Under the pieces are notes generated by a model. The model saw only the letters and a list, made by a program, of their open reading frames with translations, was not told the DNA's origin and searched no databases. From contig CAITDR010000692.1 in assembly GCA_903891165.1 (NCBI GenBank), positions 1-35,621 of the forward strand: 35,621 bases of DNA. Reading direction: 5' to 3'. Positions within the stretch are counted from its first letter, which is position 1, and each line of letters begins with the position of its first letter. This DNA is from an uncultured Pseudomonadota bacterium. GTDB lineage: Bacteria > Myxococcota_A > UBA796 > SXON01. The position numbers and the translations under genes are program-made. This document shows positions 17,129 to 25,991 of the stretch, one piece after another.

Positions 17129-20100
17129 CGGAGTCCTCCATCCGCCGCGAGCGACGGTGTTCGATTTCTCTGGTCACAATCTCGGTAACTTCGCGGCTGA
17201 GGGCCTCGACGTCCACATGGCGCTGGTGGGCGGGGCTGCCGCCCTTGCCCATGGGCGCCTGGCCTTCTGCACGGGCCGAAGCGCTATCTTCCGCCATACG
17301 CACCCGACGGCGAGCATCAGAAAGACGGCGCTCTTCCTCGGCAAGATGAATCAGTCCCTGGAGCTTGCGCACCAGCTTCATCACCCGGGAGTTGCCCACC
17401 CCATCCACCGCCATGGCGGAGGCGCCCACCGAACGACCGCCGTGGCGGAAGCTGCGGGTGCGGGAAGGCTGGAGCGGAGCGGCTTCCGGCGCGGCCATCC
17501 GGTTGGGACGGGTCACCGGTGCTTCGGCCGCCAGGGCACGATCCACCTCGGCGCGGGCCTCGTTGCGGAGCTGCTGCACTACGTCGTTGAAAGGAGAGGA
17601 AAGAACGGCAGGAATTTCAACCCCGCTGCCTTCCACCCGCTGGACGATCACCCGCACCACCTCTTCCACCGAGGTCGCCCGCGCCAAAGAGGCGACGAGG
17701 CTGTCCACGGTGCGCAGTCCGGTGGCCTGCTCGCTGGTGCGTGCAGCCCAGCTTGGGGCTGCAGAATCCGGCGTTCCCTGCGACACCTGATGCAGTGTCG
17801 AGCCCAGATCCGCGGTGCGTGCGCTGCTGCGGAGGGCCGGGCTGCGGCTCTGGCGGGAGGCTCGGGCGGCGCTGCGGATTGCTGCGGGAGAGGAGGAGGC
17901 GGTCCCGCCAACCTGAGGATTCCCGGCAGCATCGGTAGTCTGGGCTACAGGTTGAGCCAGAGGAGCCATCGCCATCAAGGCAGCAGGGGTAGAGGCGCGG
18001 CGCCCCTGAGTGACACCCGGCGCGTCGTTGACGGCGGCGCGGCGGAGTGCCCAGCTGCTGCTGCGGACGGGGCGGACTTCCTGATTCCCCGCAGAGATCG
18101 CGGCAACATTGGCGCTCGGAGCCCCGACCGGACTGGCCAGGGTACCGGTGTCCGCCACGGCCACCCGACGCCGACCGGCGCTGCGCTGCGGGGCAGCACC
18201 TTCCACCGACATCAGGCGTGCGGCTACTACCGAAGGGGCGGTGCCGGGGGGCAGACCCAGGGCTGCGGCCACTGCGGGTGCGGCGGCGAGAAAGGCCTGA
18301 TCATCCACGGAAGGGACGGCGATCCGGCGTCCGGCGCGGTCGCGGATGACCCGCACCGTGCGGGCCACCGAGCGGGCGGCCACAAAGCGACCACGGGCGT
18401 CCGGCACCGGAGCCGAGCCACTGTAGTCCCGACTACCAAAGCTCGTGCCATCGCCACCCATCGCTGCACTGGCAGAAGGAGTATCCGCCTGAGTACTGGC
18501 AAAGAACATGGGGCTGGGGCTGAAGGCCAGGCTGCGGCTGCGCAACGGCTTGAGCGCCGCCTCCAGAGCACCCAGGCTACGCTGGGCGGCACTATTCTGC
18601 ATCAGCGGAGCCCGTTCGCGCTCAATTGCGGCAGCAAGCGTACCGAGGTTGCGACGGGCCGTCTCCTGCAGCGCCGGGCTGGTAGCCTGGTCCGAAAGCG
18701 GCAGGAGCAGCGGCTCCGAAGCAGCTTCAATCCGGGAAATCAGCTCATCCAGCACCGCGGGGTCCAGACGGGCGGGCACCATCTTGCCATCGGCACGCAG
18801 CGAGGGGGCGGCCGAACGACGCACCGGGCTGCGACGGATCGCAGACGGTACACTGCGGAAATCCGGGGTTGTACCGCTCGAAGCCGCCGCACGTTCGATG
18901 GTACGTGGGGCACCCGCGGGGCGTCCAGGGCGCGAGGGGCTGCGGCCATCGGCACCGCGGCTTTCGCCACGGCTATCCGCCGGGACTTCCGGGGTAGCGC
19001 CAAGGGGCTGTGGCAACGAGCTGGTTTCGGCCACCGGGAGGCTGCGGCTGCGCGGGGCCGCCGTGACGGCGCCGGTCAAACGTTGCTGAACGGGCGCCTC
19101 AGAAGCCGCCGGAACATCGGCGCGGGCGCTGATGGCTTCGAGGCGGCTGCGCAGCTCGGGGGCCGCGGCGAGGGCTTCCGCCAGCTCTGCGGGGGCGGCG
19201 TCGATCGCAGCTTTCAGCCCGGCCAAGGCCGAACGTCGGGCTACCGGCAGGGCGCGGGTGAGCGAACGTGCGAGGTGGCTGCTGCGGGGCACGACGGCCT
19301 GGACGGCATCGGTCTCCGAGGGCTCCCCAGACAACAGACTGCGGCGAACCGGCGCTTCTTCGCGGGCCGGTGTGGCCCGGGGCGAAAGCGGACCGGCAAG
19401 GCCACCCAAGGCGACGGGACGGGCGCCGATGGTGAGCGGCCGTTGGGCGACCGTTCTTTCGGAGCTGGCGGCAGCGGTCGTTGGGACGCGGGGAGAGGCC
19501 GGAGCTGCAGAGGCTGCAGGCGAAGGCCGACCGGGCGCCACCGGGGCGAGCATGGTCTTGGCCGAAGCCGAGGTGGAGGCGACGGCACCCAAGCGCTGGG
19601 CGGCATGGGCGGCGCTGCGGGCGGCCGGCTTTTTGACACGGACTTCGCGGGTCTTTTCGCCTACCGTTGCTCCTTGCACTTCCGTCGTTGCCCGTTCGGA
19701 AGTTGCGCCCAGAGGCTGCGGAAGCACGGCTTCGGGAGCGGCAGGAAGGCTGGATCGCGCTGCCACTTTGGGCGCAACCGCACGTTCGGCGGCACGTTCC
19801 AGGGCTGGGCTCTGCTCGGGGGCGGCCGCAGCGCGGCTGGAGAGGAAGCGTCCTCCGGTCTGGACCGGCTCGCTGGCGCGGGGACGATCCACAGCCGTGG
19901 CTTCCATCCCGCGAATTGCCGCCCGCGCCGAGGCGCGAAGGGGAGCCTGCACCTGCACTTCTGCCTCCTCCTCCACCACTTCGGGAGCATGTGTAGCCTG
20001 GGCTACAATGTTCCGGGAAGGGACGTTGGAGGCGGAAAGAGCGGGAGCAGGTCTGACGGGAGCGGCAGCGGCGCCCCTGGCCACAGGGGCCCGATCGGCG

Positions 20101-21560
20101 GCAGGAAGCCGAGCTTCCACAGCGGCGGTGGGGGCAGCGTCCTGCGAAGCAACCTGCTTACCGACGGTTGGCGTCGGGTTTGTCCGGACGGAGGAGGGAG
20201 CTCCCGAAGTAGAGCCTGCCGAGGAGGGGGCCGGGGACGCGGGGGCGGTCCGTACCGGGGAGCCAGCCACGGTGCTGCGGGGTGCGGGCTGCGAGATCGC
20301 TGGAGAGCGGGCTTCGGCAGCGCCGATATTGGACCGAGCGGTCGTCACCGAAGGGGTGTTGGTTGCCCCAGAAGAAGAGGAAGTACGACTGGCCTTCCGT
20401 GGGCGAGAAGCGGCCCGAGACACCGCGCGCGGCACCAAGCTGCCGGTTTCGCTCGTGGTGTCGTTGGTTGCCCCGGCGGACGGGGCCGCAGGCGCAACCA
20501 CCGCCATGCTGGGCGAGCTGCCCGACAGGCTGCGCATGGCCCCGGAGGCGGCCGGAGACAGCCGCTCCACCGCCCGACGTGAGGGGCGGGGCTTGGCATC
20601 AGGAGCAACTTCCGCTTCTACGCGGGGATTCAGCGCGTGGAGGATACGCTCCACCACGGGGGCCGGTGCATCGGAGAGCAGCTCGGCAAAAAGAGCGCTC
20701 TGGCGAGCCTGATGCGGGGGAAGACGCTTTTCCAGTGCTTTGGCCAGCGGCGAGGCACTGGCGGTGGCCTTGCGCATACGGCTGCCCACACGGTCCATCG
20801 GGCGGGCGCGGGCTGGCGAAACGATGGGAGAAAGCTCTACTTCCTCTTCCACCGAAGGGAGCAGCTTCCGACTGGTAGAAGAAGACGTGCTCCGTTGAGC
20901 CGCCGGAGCCCGGCTGACCGGGGAAGTGCTGCGAGAAAGAGCAGGCCGAACCCCACGATCTTCCACGGGGCGCTGGTTTTCAGCGGAAGGCTGGCTGGCC
21001 GACCGCCCGGTGATCTGCACGACCGGACGCTCTTCTTCAAAGCGTGCCACTTCATCGAGGATGGCGCGGCCTTCTTTGCTGCCCTCCAGGAGGCTCAGGA
21101 GCGCACGTGCTTCCGAACGGCGCTGGGGGGCTTTCAGCCGACGCGGTGCAGGCCCGGCCTCGGTAGAAAGGGGTGCCTCAGGGGTGGGCGCCTGAGGCAA
21201 AATCAGACCATCGGCCTGTACAACAGCCGAGAATTTGGGCGTGGCCAGCTTGGCTTCGCCCGGCCAGCGACGGCTGAAGGCGCGCAGCTTGGGCTGGTAG
21301 CGCCGCTCCAGGGCCGCCGTACGCCGGTCACGACGCCAACGCGCCTGTGCAAGACGACGCATGAGCGCGTAGAAGGGAGCTGCGGAGAGGAAGGTGAAGT
21401 CCCCCTCAGTCGTTCCTTCCGAGCCAGCAAGCTCTGGAGTTGCGGAACGCATGAGCATGGCGGTGACCAGACCCACCCGTAGCTTCCGCGACTGCCGTTC
21501 GGCAATGCGGGAGACGGTGCGTTCACCAAGGGATTTACGAGGGGAGCCTTCTTCCAACAT
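17112..21560 (-). CDS. Giant Ala/Ser/Pro/Arg-rich eCIS-linked protein
   Basis: About 1482 aa, no enzymatic domain recognised. A TTG at 21581 is open in frame, but GGAGGACCG precedes the ATG at 21560, giving MLEEGSPRKSLGER. Short amphipathic helical stretches (for example near residue 40, YALMRRLAQARWRRDRRTA) alternate with long PAS-rich, Arg-dotted linkers that are probably disordered. LPQPLGAT occurs twice. The C-terminal 80 residues are charged and helical, ending with VDVEALSREVTEIVTREIEH and then RRSRR. I recall comparable tails on linker proteins just upstream of LysM genes in other eCIS, but I could not check this. It sits between tube and LysM genes, in place of a conventional tape measure. 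Ruler, linker or cargo-holding scaffold are all possible. Confidence 0.8.
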   Translation of the reverse strand: MLEEGSPRKSLGERTVSRIAERQSRKLRVGLVTAMLMRSATPELAGSEGTTEGDFTFLSAAPFYALMRRLAQARWRRDRRTAALERRYQPKLRAFSRRWPGEAKLATPKFSAVVQADGLILPQAPTPEAPLSTEAGPAPRRLKAPQRRSEARALLSLLEGSKEGRAILDEVARFEEERPVVQITGRSASQPSAENQRPVEDRGVRPALSRSTSPVSRAPAAQRSTSSSTSRKLLPSVEEEVELSPIVSPARARPMDRVGSRMRKATASASPLAKALEKRLPPHQARQSALFAELLSDAPAPVVERILHALNPRVEAEVAPDAKPRPSRRAVERLSPAASGAMRSLSGSSPSMAVVAPAAPSAGATNDTTSETGSLVPRAVSRAASRPRKASRTSSSSGATNTPSVTTARSNIGAAEARSPAISQPAPRSTVAGSPVRTAPASPAPSSAGSTSGAPSSVRTNPTPTVGKQVASQDAAPTAAVEARLPAADRAPVARGAAAAPVRPAPALSASNVPSRNIVAQATHAPEVVEEEAEVQVQAPLRASARAAIRGMEATAVDRPRASEPVQTGGRFLSSRAAAAPEQSPALERAAERAVAPKVAARSSLPAAPEAVLPQPLGATSERATTEVQGATVGEKTREVRVKKPAARSAAHAAQRLGAVASTSASAKTMLAPVAPGRPSPAASAAPASPRVPTTAAASSERTVAQRPLTIGARPVALGGLAGPLSPRATPAREEAPVRRSLLSGEPSETDAVQAVVPRSSHLARSLTRALPVARRSALAGLKAAIDAAPAELAEALAAAPELRSRLEAISARADVPAASEAPVQQRLTGAVTAAPRSRSLPVAETSSLPQPLGATPEVPADSRGESRGADGRSPSRPGRPAGAPRTIERAAASSGTTPDFRSVPSAIRRSPVRRSAAPSLRADGKMVPARLDPAVLDELISRIEAASEPLLLPLSDQATSPALQETARRNLGTLAAAIERERAPLMQNSAAQRSLGALEAALKPLRSRSLAFSPSPMFFASTQADTPSASAAMGGDGTSFGSRDYSGSAPVPDARGRFVAARSVARTVRVIRDRAGRRIAVPSVDDQAFLAAAPAVAAALGLPPGTAPSVVAARLMSVEGAAPQRSAGRRRVAVADTGTLASPVGAPSANVAAISAGNQEVRPVRSSSWALRRAAVNDAPGVTQGRRASTPAALMAMAPLAQPVAQTTDAAGNPQVGGTASSSPAAIRSAARASRQSRSPALRSSARTADLGSTLHQVSQGTPDSAAPSWAARTSEQATGLRTVDSLVASLARATSVEEVVRVIVQRVEGSGVEIPAVLSSPFNDVVQQLRNEARAEVDRALAAEAPVTRPNRMAAPEAAPLQPSRTRSFRHGGRSVGASAMAVDGVGNSRVMKLVRKLQGLIHLAEEERRLSDARRRVRMAEDSASARAEGQAPMGKGGSPAHQRHVDVEALSREVTEIVTREIEHRRSRRMEDSDEFGW

Positions 21561-21586
21561 CGGTCCTCCGACCAGCTCCAAAGGGA

Positions 21587-22315
21587 TCAGGTGATCTGGA
21601 TACCGTTATGGGCGATCTCCAGAGACTCCACGGCAATCTCGGAGCCGGCCGAGGCGAAGGACGGACCTTCCCACGAAACCGGCCAGCCTTCGATGAAGTT
21701 GTAGCGGCGCACTTCGTCGCCCCCCATGGTCTTCATCACGATTGCGCCGTTGCGACGTCTGCCAAAGCTGAAGGAGTCCTGAAGGATCTCGTTTCGCCAG
21801 GTCAACATCGTTGTATCTGCGGTAACACCGTAGCGGAGTACGATGTTCTCCCACTTGGACTGCCCCGGAACCTTGTGGACCCGGTGGTTCATCCCCCCTT
21901 CCTGGATCTCGAAGGGCTCGGTGGTGGTCTTCAGGCCGCTGCACTCCATGAAGTAGCCGACTTCGGTGCCGCCGATCTCCAGCGCGAAGACGAAGTTTCC
22001 TTCGGGATCCGCCGTCCGGGGATCTTTGCTGCCGCCGGTGGTGGCGGATGCATGGCTGCTGGCACCCCGGTAAGAGCCGCTGGCCCCGTCGGGAGTGGCA
22101 CTGTATTTCTTGCTGCTCTCCCCGAAGTCGGTGGGCTCGTCGAGGGTGGGCTGAGAACCTGGACGACCACTGCCCATGCCCGCCGTCGGCTTCATGTCGT
22201 TGTAGCCTCCCTGGCTCGCACGACCACCTCCCATCCCCGGTCCTCCGTTCAGCTCAAGGCTGGGCTGACCGGGATTCCGACCTTTGCCATGACCTACCCA
22301 AGACCTTTCGCTCAT
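21587..22315 (-). CDS. Inner tube protein, gp19-like, with long N-terminal extension
   Basis: A 242-aa protein. Residues from about 104 form the T4 gp19-like tube domain: FVFALEIGGTEVGYFMECSG, EIQEGGMNHRVHKVPGQSKW, IVLRYGVTADTTMLTWRNEI, then YNFIEGWPVSWEGP, typical of eCIS tubes. The first 100 residues are Gly/Ser/Pro-rich, low in hydrophobics and probably disordered. Normal tube subunits are about 145-150 aa with no such extension. It is the only tube gene in the window, whereas Afp/PVC encode more than one. AGGAGG lies six bases before the ATG. Confidence 0.93.
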   Translation of the reverse strand: MSERSWVGHGKGRNPGQPSLELNGGPGMGGGRASQGGYNDMKPTAGMGSGRPGSQPTLDEPTDFGESSKKYSATPDGASGSYRGASSHASATTGGSKDPRTADPEGNFVFALEIGGTEVGYFMECSGLKTTTEPFEIQEGGMNHRVHKVPGQSKWENIVLRYGVTADTTMLTWRNEILQDSFSFGRRRNGAIVMKTMGGDEVRRYNFIEGWPVSWEGPSFASAGSEIAVESLEIAHNGIQIT

Positions 22316-22332
22316 CGTGTACCTCCTGGCAG

Positions 22333-23520
22333 CTAGGGCTCACTGGAGCCCAAGCGCAGATCGATCAAAATCCGCTCTGTGGTTCCCACCGGCTTCAGGG
22401 CGACCTGGACATTGAGCTGTCCAGCATCCCGAAGCGCGAGGGGGTTCGTCGACTCACTACATTCTACTGAATATTCTTCCTGAGATCGAGTCCCTGCAAG
22501 AATTCCTGCCTGCCAAAACTGATCCAGGCGAACTATCACGTCTCTCTCTATGATTTTCCAAAGTGAGCGATTATTGGTCTCGAAGACCACCCACTCGTTG
22601 TCACGCCGCAATTGTTCGGTAATCATAGAGACGATACGCCGACTATTCACGAATGTCCAGCGCGGATCAGTGGATAGCGTCCGTGCCCCCCAGACGATCA
22701 CACCCCGCCCGGGCTGCACCAGAATTGGATTAATTCCCGCGTCCTGCACCCGCCCGGCCTCGTCCCAGCTCAGATCCACCTCGGTGTGGGTGGTCCCCCA
22801 CAGCGGGAGGTTGGCGGGTGGCCAGCCCACACCCGCAGGTGCGTGCTCCCGCTCGACGCGGGCGTAGAGCCCCAGGATCGCACCCGAGGGGGGAAAGAGA
22901 TCGTCGCCGCGCTGCAGCCAGGGGTAGTAGACGGCGCCGAAGCCATCCACATGGGGATCCTTGCCCCGAAGCTGGGAAAGCCAGCGTTCCAGCAGCTCGG
23001 CGTGCAGACCCCGGGGCGCATCAATCACCAGGAAGCGGTTCACCATCTCCCGGCAGTGAGCGAGCAGCAGGCGGTAGAGTGCATCGGCCTCGGAATAGAC
23101 CAGCCCCGAACGGGTGATCTCACAGCGCATGGTCGCGGCAGAGGGCACCGCCAATAGCGCAATGTCCTCCTCGGTTCTCAGGCGATCAAAGAGCGGAAGC
23201 AGCGGGCCGTCCGAGGAGGACGGCGCTTTGAGGTCGTCGATATGGTCGATACACACCGCGAACAGGTGCAGCGTGTCACCACCATTCTCGAAAAAGCAAC
23301 GAACTGCGCGGGTGGTCACCGCATCGTACAGATATGCAAGCGGATGATCCTGCAGATCAGTGACACGACGGGCAATCAGCTCCACGAAGTCGCCGGAGGA
23401 TGCTCCCTCCGGCCACTTCTCTTGCGGAACAAAGGCGATCATCGCGGCAATATCACAGCGCACCACCCCCGAAGTACGGGATGGGAGGGACGTATGCTGG
23501 ATACTGATTCCGGGGCGCAT
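22333..23520 (-). CDS. Second, short contractile sheath protein
   Basis: About 395 aa. The C-terminal sheath domain (residues about 280-395) is clear: VWGARTLSTDPRWTFVNSRR, WVVFETNNRSLWKIIERDV and DAGQLNVQVALKPV, parallel to the long sheath protein. The middle has DDLFPPSGAILGLYARVERE, matching the PPSGHMAGIYSRVDTERG segment of the long one. eCIS often encode two or three sheath paralogues, one serving at the baseplate or end. A GTG at 23523 abuts the ATG at 23520; GAGGAG favours the ATG. It lies eight bases after the DUF6760-like gene. Confidence 0.93.
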   Translation of the reverse strand: MRPGISIQHTSLPSRTSGVVRCDIAAMIAFVPQEKWPEGASSGDFVELIARRVTDLQDHPLAYLYDAVTTRAVRCFFENGGDTLHLFAVCIDHIDDLKAPSSSDGPLLPLFDRLRTEEDIALLAVPSAATMRCEITRSGLVYSEADALYRLLLAHCREMVNRFLVIDAPRGLHAELLERWLSQLRGKDPHVDGFGAVYYPWLQRGDDLFPPSGAILGLYARVEREHAPAGVGWPPANLPLWGTTHTEVDLSWDEAGRVQDAGINPILVQPGRGVIVWGARTLSTDPRWTFVNSRRIVSMITEQLRRDNEWVVFETNNRSLWKIIERDVIVRLDQFWQAGILAGTRSQEEYSVECSESTNPLALRDAGQLNVQVALKPVGTTERILIDLRLGSSEP

Positions 23521-23527
23521 CACTCCT

Positions 23528-23686
23528 CTATTTCGGCGCGTTGATCTTCTCGTTGATGGCCGAGATCTCTTTGACCCACAGGTGCCGCTCTTTGTGGGTC
23601 ATCTCCATGACCCGATCTCGGTCCCAGTGGAAATGGTAGGCGATAAAAGCTACCTCCTTGAATATGTTCTCAAGGGGGTAGCTTAC
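23528..23686 (-). CDS. 52-aa DUF6760-like eCIS protein without standard start codon
   Basis: The frame reads VSYPLENIFKEVAFIAYHFH, then WDRDRVMEMTHKERHLWVKE and ISAINEKINAPK before TAG at 23530-23528. The SYPLE...EVAFIAYHFHW and ERHLWV-EI patterns are those I recall for the small DUF6760 proteins found in this position of many eCIS. The expected start codon is GTA (23686-23684), overlapping the previous stop as GTAA; the usual form would be GTGA. No ATG, GTG or TTG lies in frame nearby. The protein is intact after that point. Role unknown; presumably assembly. See findings for start and frameshift alternatives. Confidence 0.75.
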   Translation of the reverse strand, partial: VSYPLENIFKEVAFIAYHFHWDRDRVMEMTHKERHLWVKEISAINEKINAPK

Positions 23687-24048
23687 GATTCCCCCAGGCG
23701 TCCATACTCCTTCTCGAACTTCCCACCGCAGTGCGGGCAGGAAACCGAGATGGTCGCTTCATCCTCGTTGATCCGGTTGTACATCTCTTCCAGGAAGCGC
23801 AGATCCCCGGCAAAGAGGTTCTCCACCACGCCGGTGTTCACTTCGCCCAGGGTGCCCAGGCGGGTGACCACGCGGGAGAGCAGCACGATGATCAGGTAGG
23901 CCCGGTTGCGCTGGACGCGCATGTCGGAGAGGGGGACGATCTCGTCCTTGGCGTTGGCGAGGCGCATGACACCTTCGCGGTGCAGGACGCCGTCCTTGTC
24001 CACATAGCCACGGGGAAGAATGAATTCGTACTCGGTCTTGAATTCCAT
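23683..24048 (-). CDS. eCIS tail-assembly-chaperone-like protein with CxxC
   Basis: A 121-aa protein beginning MEFKTEYEFILPRGYVDKDG. It resembles a small family regularly encoded between sheath and DUF6760-like genes in eCIS. It comprises an N-terminal beta part, a central helical part (RNRAYLIIVLLSRVVTRLG, FAGDLRFLEEMYNRIN) and a C-terminal SCPHCGGKF with one CxxC pair. The layout (before the structural genes, with a small overlapping gene in another frame) recalls phage tail-assembly chaperones; that parallel is inference. A single CxxC could bind metal in a dimer. Confidence 0.75.
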   Translation of the reverse strand: MEFKTEYEFILPRGYVDKDGVLHREGVMRLANAKDEIVPLSDMRVQRNRAYLIIVLLSRVVTRLGTLGEVNTGVVENLFAGDLRFLEEMYNRINEDEATISVSCPHCGGKFEKEYGRLGES

Positions 24049-24180
24049 GACCTACCTGCAAGGGGGAGAGAAGAATCTAATCACTGAAGGCAGCAGCGGG
24101 GGCCGCAGCCCCCCTCTGGTGCCCCCGATGTGGAAAGGGGGCGCCTCCGCCCCAGGGGACGGAGGCTTTTGTAGCCTGGG
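24049..24180. promoter_or_regulatory. Hairpin cluster between long sheath gene and chaperone-like gene
   Basis: Three perfect stems in tandem: GGGGGC/GCCCCC (24098-24113, 4-nt loop), GCCCCC/GGGGGC (24121-24142, 10-nt loop) and GCCTCCG/CGGAGGC (24143-24166). TTTT at 24167-24170 follows only on the plus strand. In the minus-strand transcript these stems lie just after the sheath stop, so they could shield or partly terminate the sheath mRNA. No gene is visible in this gap. Confidence 0.6.
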
Positions 24181-25986
24181 CTACTCTTCGACCAGCGCGC
24201 CGCCGTCCCACTGACCGATCGTGAAGATCACGAACTCGGCAGGCTTCACGGGGCAGATACCGATCTGCACGTTGACCTGGCCCGCATCCACGAGGTAGCG
24301 GGGGTTGGTCTCGTTGTCACACTTGACGTAGAAGGCCTCTTCGGGGGTCTGGCCGAAGAGCGCGCCGGAGCGCCACACCCGCATGAGGTAGGCACGCACA
24401 TCGCGGGTGAGCTTCTTCCACAGGGTGATGTCGTTGGGCTCGAACACCGCCCACTGCGACCCGATCAGGATGGACTGCTCCACCATGATAAAGAGGCGGC
24501 GAACGTTGATGTACTTCCACTCGGGGTTGGACATGGTGGCGAGGGTACGCGCGCCCCACACCCGGATGCCGCGATCCTTGAAGATGCGGATCACGTTGAT
24601 GCCCCGGTCGTTGTACTGGCCCTGCTCCAGACGGTTGATGTTCTGGGACAGGCCGGTGATGCCCATCACGATCTCGTTCGCGGGGGCCTTGTGCACACCG
24701 CGCTCGGTATCAACGCGGGAGTAGATACCCGCCATGTGCCCGGAGGGGGGCACAAAGACTTCGTTCTTCTCGCACTTGATCAGCTTGCGGCGGTTGGGGC
24801 CGGTGACCTTGATGTGCTCCTGGGTGCCGGTGAACCAAGAGGGCTTGGTGATCTTGACCCACGGCACGTAGAGCGCGCCGTAGCCCTTCTGGGAGGCGGG
24901 AGCATCCATCGCACCATCGGAGACGATGGGGCCGTCCAGAAGTGCAAAGCGATCCTTGCGGACTTCGCACAGCTCCAGCATCTCGCGCTGCTGGTTGGCA
25001 TTCAGGCCGGGGGCCACCATAAGCGCCATGTCATCCACGTCGTCGAAGGCGTAGAGACCGAGCTTGTCGGCCTGGTTCTCACGGATGGAGTTCTCCAGGT
25101 CCTGGGTGCCCATCAGGTAGACGTAGCACTTGCCGCCGCCGTTGTCGTAGAAGCCGTTGACGCCCGCCACGAAGTTGAAGACCGAAGGCTTGGAGAGCCA
25201 ATCGCGGAACTCCTTCTTCAGGGCTTCGTCGGAGGTGAGGGCTTCGTAGACGGCATCGGCCGCATCGTCGGAGTCGGCGATGGAGCGACCAACCAGATCT
25301 TCGATGGGGCGGCTCTCCACCAGGTACTGGGCGAAGTAGCTCTGCAGCCAGCGGAAGAACTCGGCCTTGTTGGTCAGACCAACGGGAGGCACGGAGTATT
25401 CGGTGCGGAGTGCAGTGCCTTCGGTGGACTTCACTTCGTAGCCGTAGGCGCCGAGGATGTCCGCCGCGGTCTTAGCGGCAACCTTCTCCAGGGGGAAGGT
25501 CTCGTGGAGCTGGTTGAGCAGCTTCTCGACGGCCTGGTCGTCATCGCTGACCACCTTGCCTTCCACGTTCACCACCACATCGGCCACTTCCAATTCCTTG
25601 GTGGCCCAGGTGATCTTGGTGCGCTTCACGGTACCGGCCGCTGCCTCGAACTTCGGGGCGTTGGCGCCGGACTTGGGAGCGCCGTAGACTTCAAAGTACT
25701 TCTTGACGTCGCGCACATCTTTGCGGGACAGCTTGAAGGTGGTGGCCAGAGCGGTGGTGGCTTCGTTCCCGTCGCCTTTGATTCCGCCCTTCTCGTCCAC
25801 CAATTGCGGAAGTACTTTGCCGCGAAGGGTGCGCTTGCCGTTGCTGACCGTAACGGCCACGGCATCGTTGGTGGGGCGGTACTCAAAGAGTCCGATGAAC
25901 CCCGGGACCGAGGTAGCTACCGAAGCAATGGGCTTCGGGCCACTATCGATCTCGCGGATATATACGCCTGGGGTATGGTATTCCAT
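24181..25986 (-). CDS. Main contractile sheath protein
   Basis: A 601-aa phage-type sheath protein. The N-terminus MEYHTPGVYIREIDSGPKPI and VATSVPGFIGLFE is the standard handshake region. The C-terminal domain has WAVFEPNDITLWKKLTRDVR, ALFGQTPEEAFYVKCDNETN and DAGQVNVQIGICPVKPAEFV, the conserved sheath core. Around residues 60-230 an insertion is present that is absent from the 396-aa paralogue, so it probably forms the outer surface. The start lies five bases after the tail-completion gene. This should be the most abundant subunit. Confidence 0.96.
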   Translation of the reverse strand: MEYHTPGVYIREIDSGPKPIASVATSVPGFIGLFEYRPTNDAVAVTVSNGKRTLRGKVLPQLVDEKGGIKGDGNEATTALATTFKLSRKDVRDVKKYFEVYGAPKSGANAPKFEAAAGTVKRTKITWATKELEVADVVVNVEGKVVSDDDQAVEKLLNQLHETFPLEKVAAKTAADILGAYGYEVKSTEGTALRTEYSVPPVGLTNKAEFFRWLQSYFAQYLVESRPIEDLVGRSIADSDDAADAVYEALTSDEALKKEFRDWLSKPSVFNFVAGVNGFYDNGGGKCYVYLMGTQDLENSIRENQADKLGLYAFDDVDDMALMVAPGLNANQQREMLELCEVRKDRFALLDGPIVSDGAMDAPASQKGYGALYVPWVKITKPSWFTGTQEHIKVTGPNRRKLIKCEKNEVFVPPSGHMAGIYSRVDTERGVHKAPANEIVMGITGLSQNINRLEQGQYNDRGINVIRIFKDRGIRVWGARTLATMSNPEWKYINVRRLFIMVEQSILIGSQWAVFEPNDITLWKKLTRDVRAYLMRVWRSGALFGQTPEEAFYVKCDNETNPRYLVDAGQVNVQIGICPVKPAEFVIFTIGQWDGGALVEE

Positions 25987-25991
25987 GGTAC

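Noticed and set aside
16992-20582. A plus-strand open frame of nearly 1200 codons opposite the giant protein gene
   Set aside because: It is the shadow of the Ala/Ser/Arg-rich coding strand; composition is Gly/Arg/His-rich noise, there is no ribosome site, and the minus-strand frame fits the operon with an AGG-type site and overlapping neighbours.
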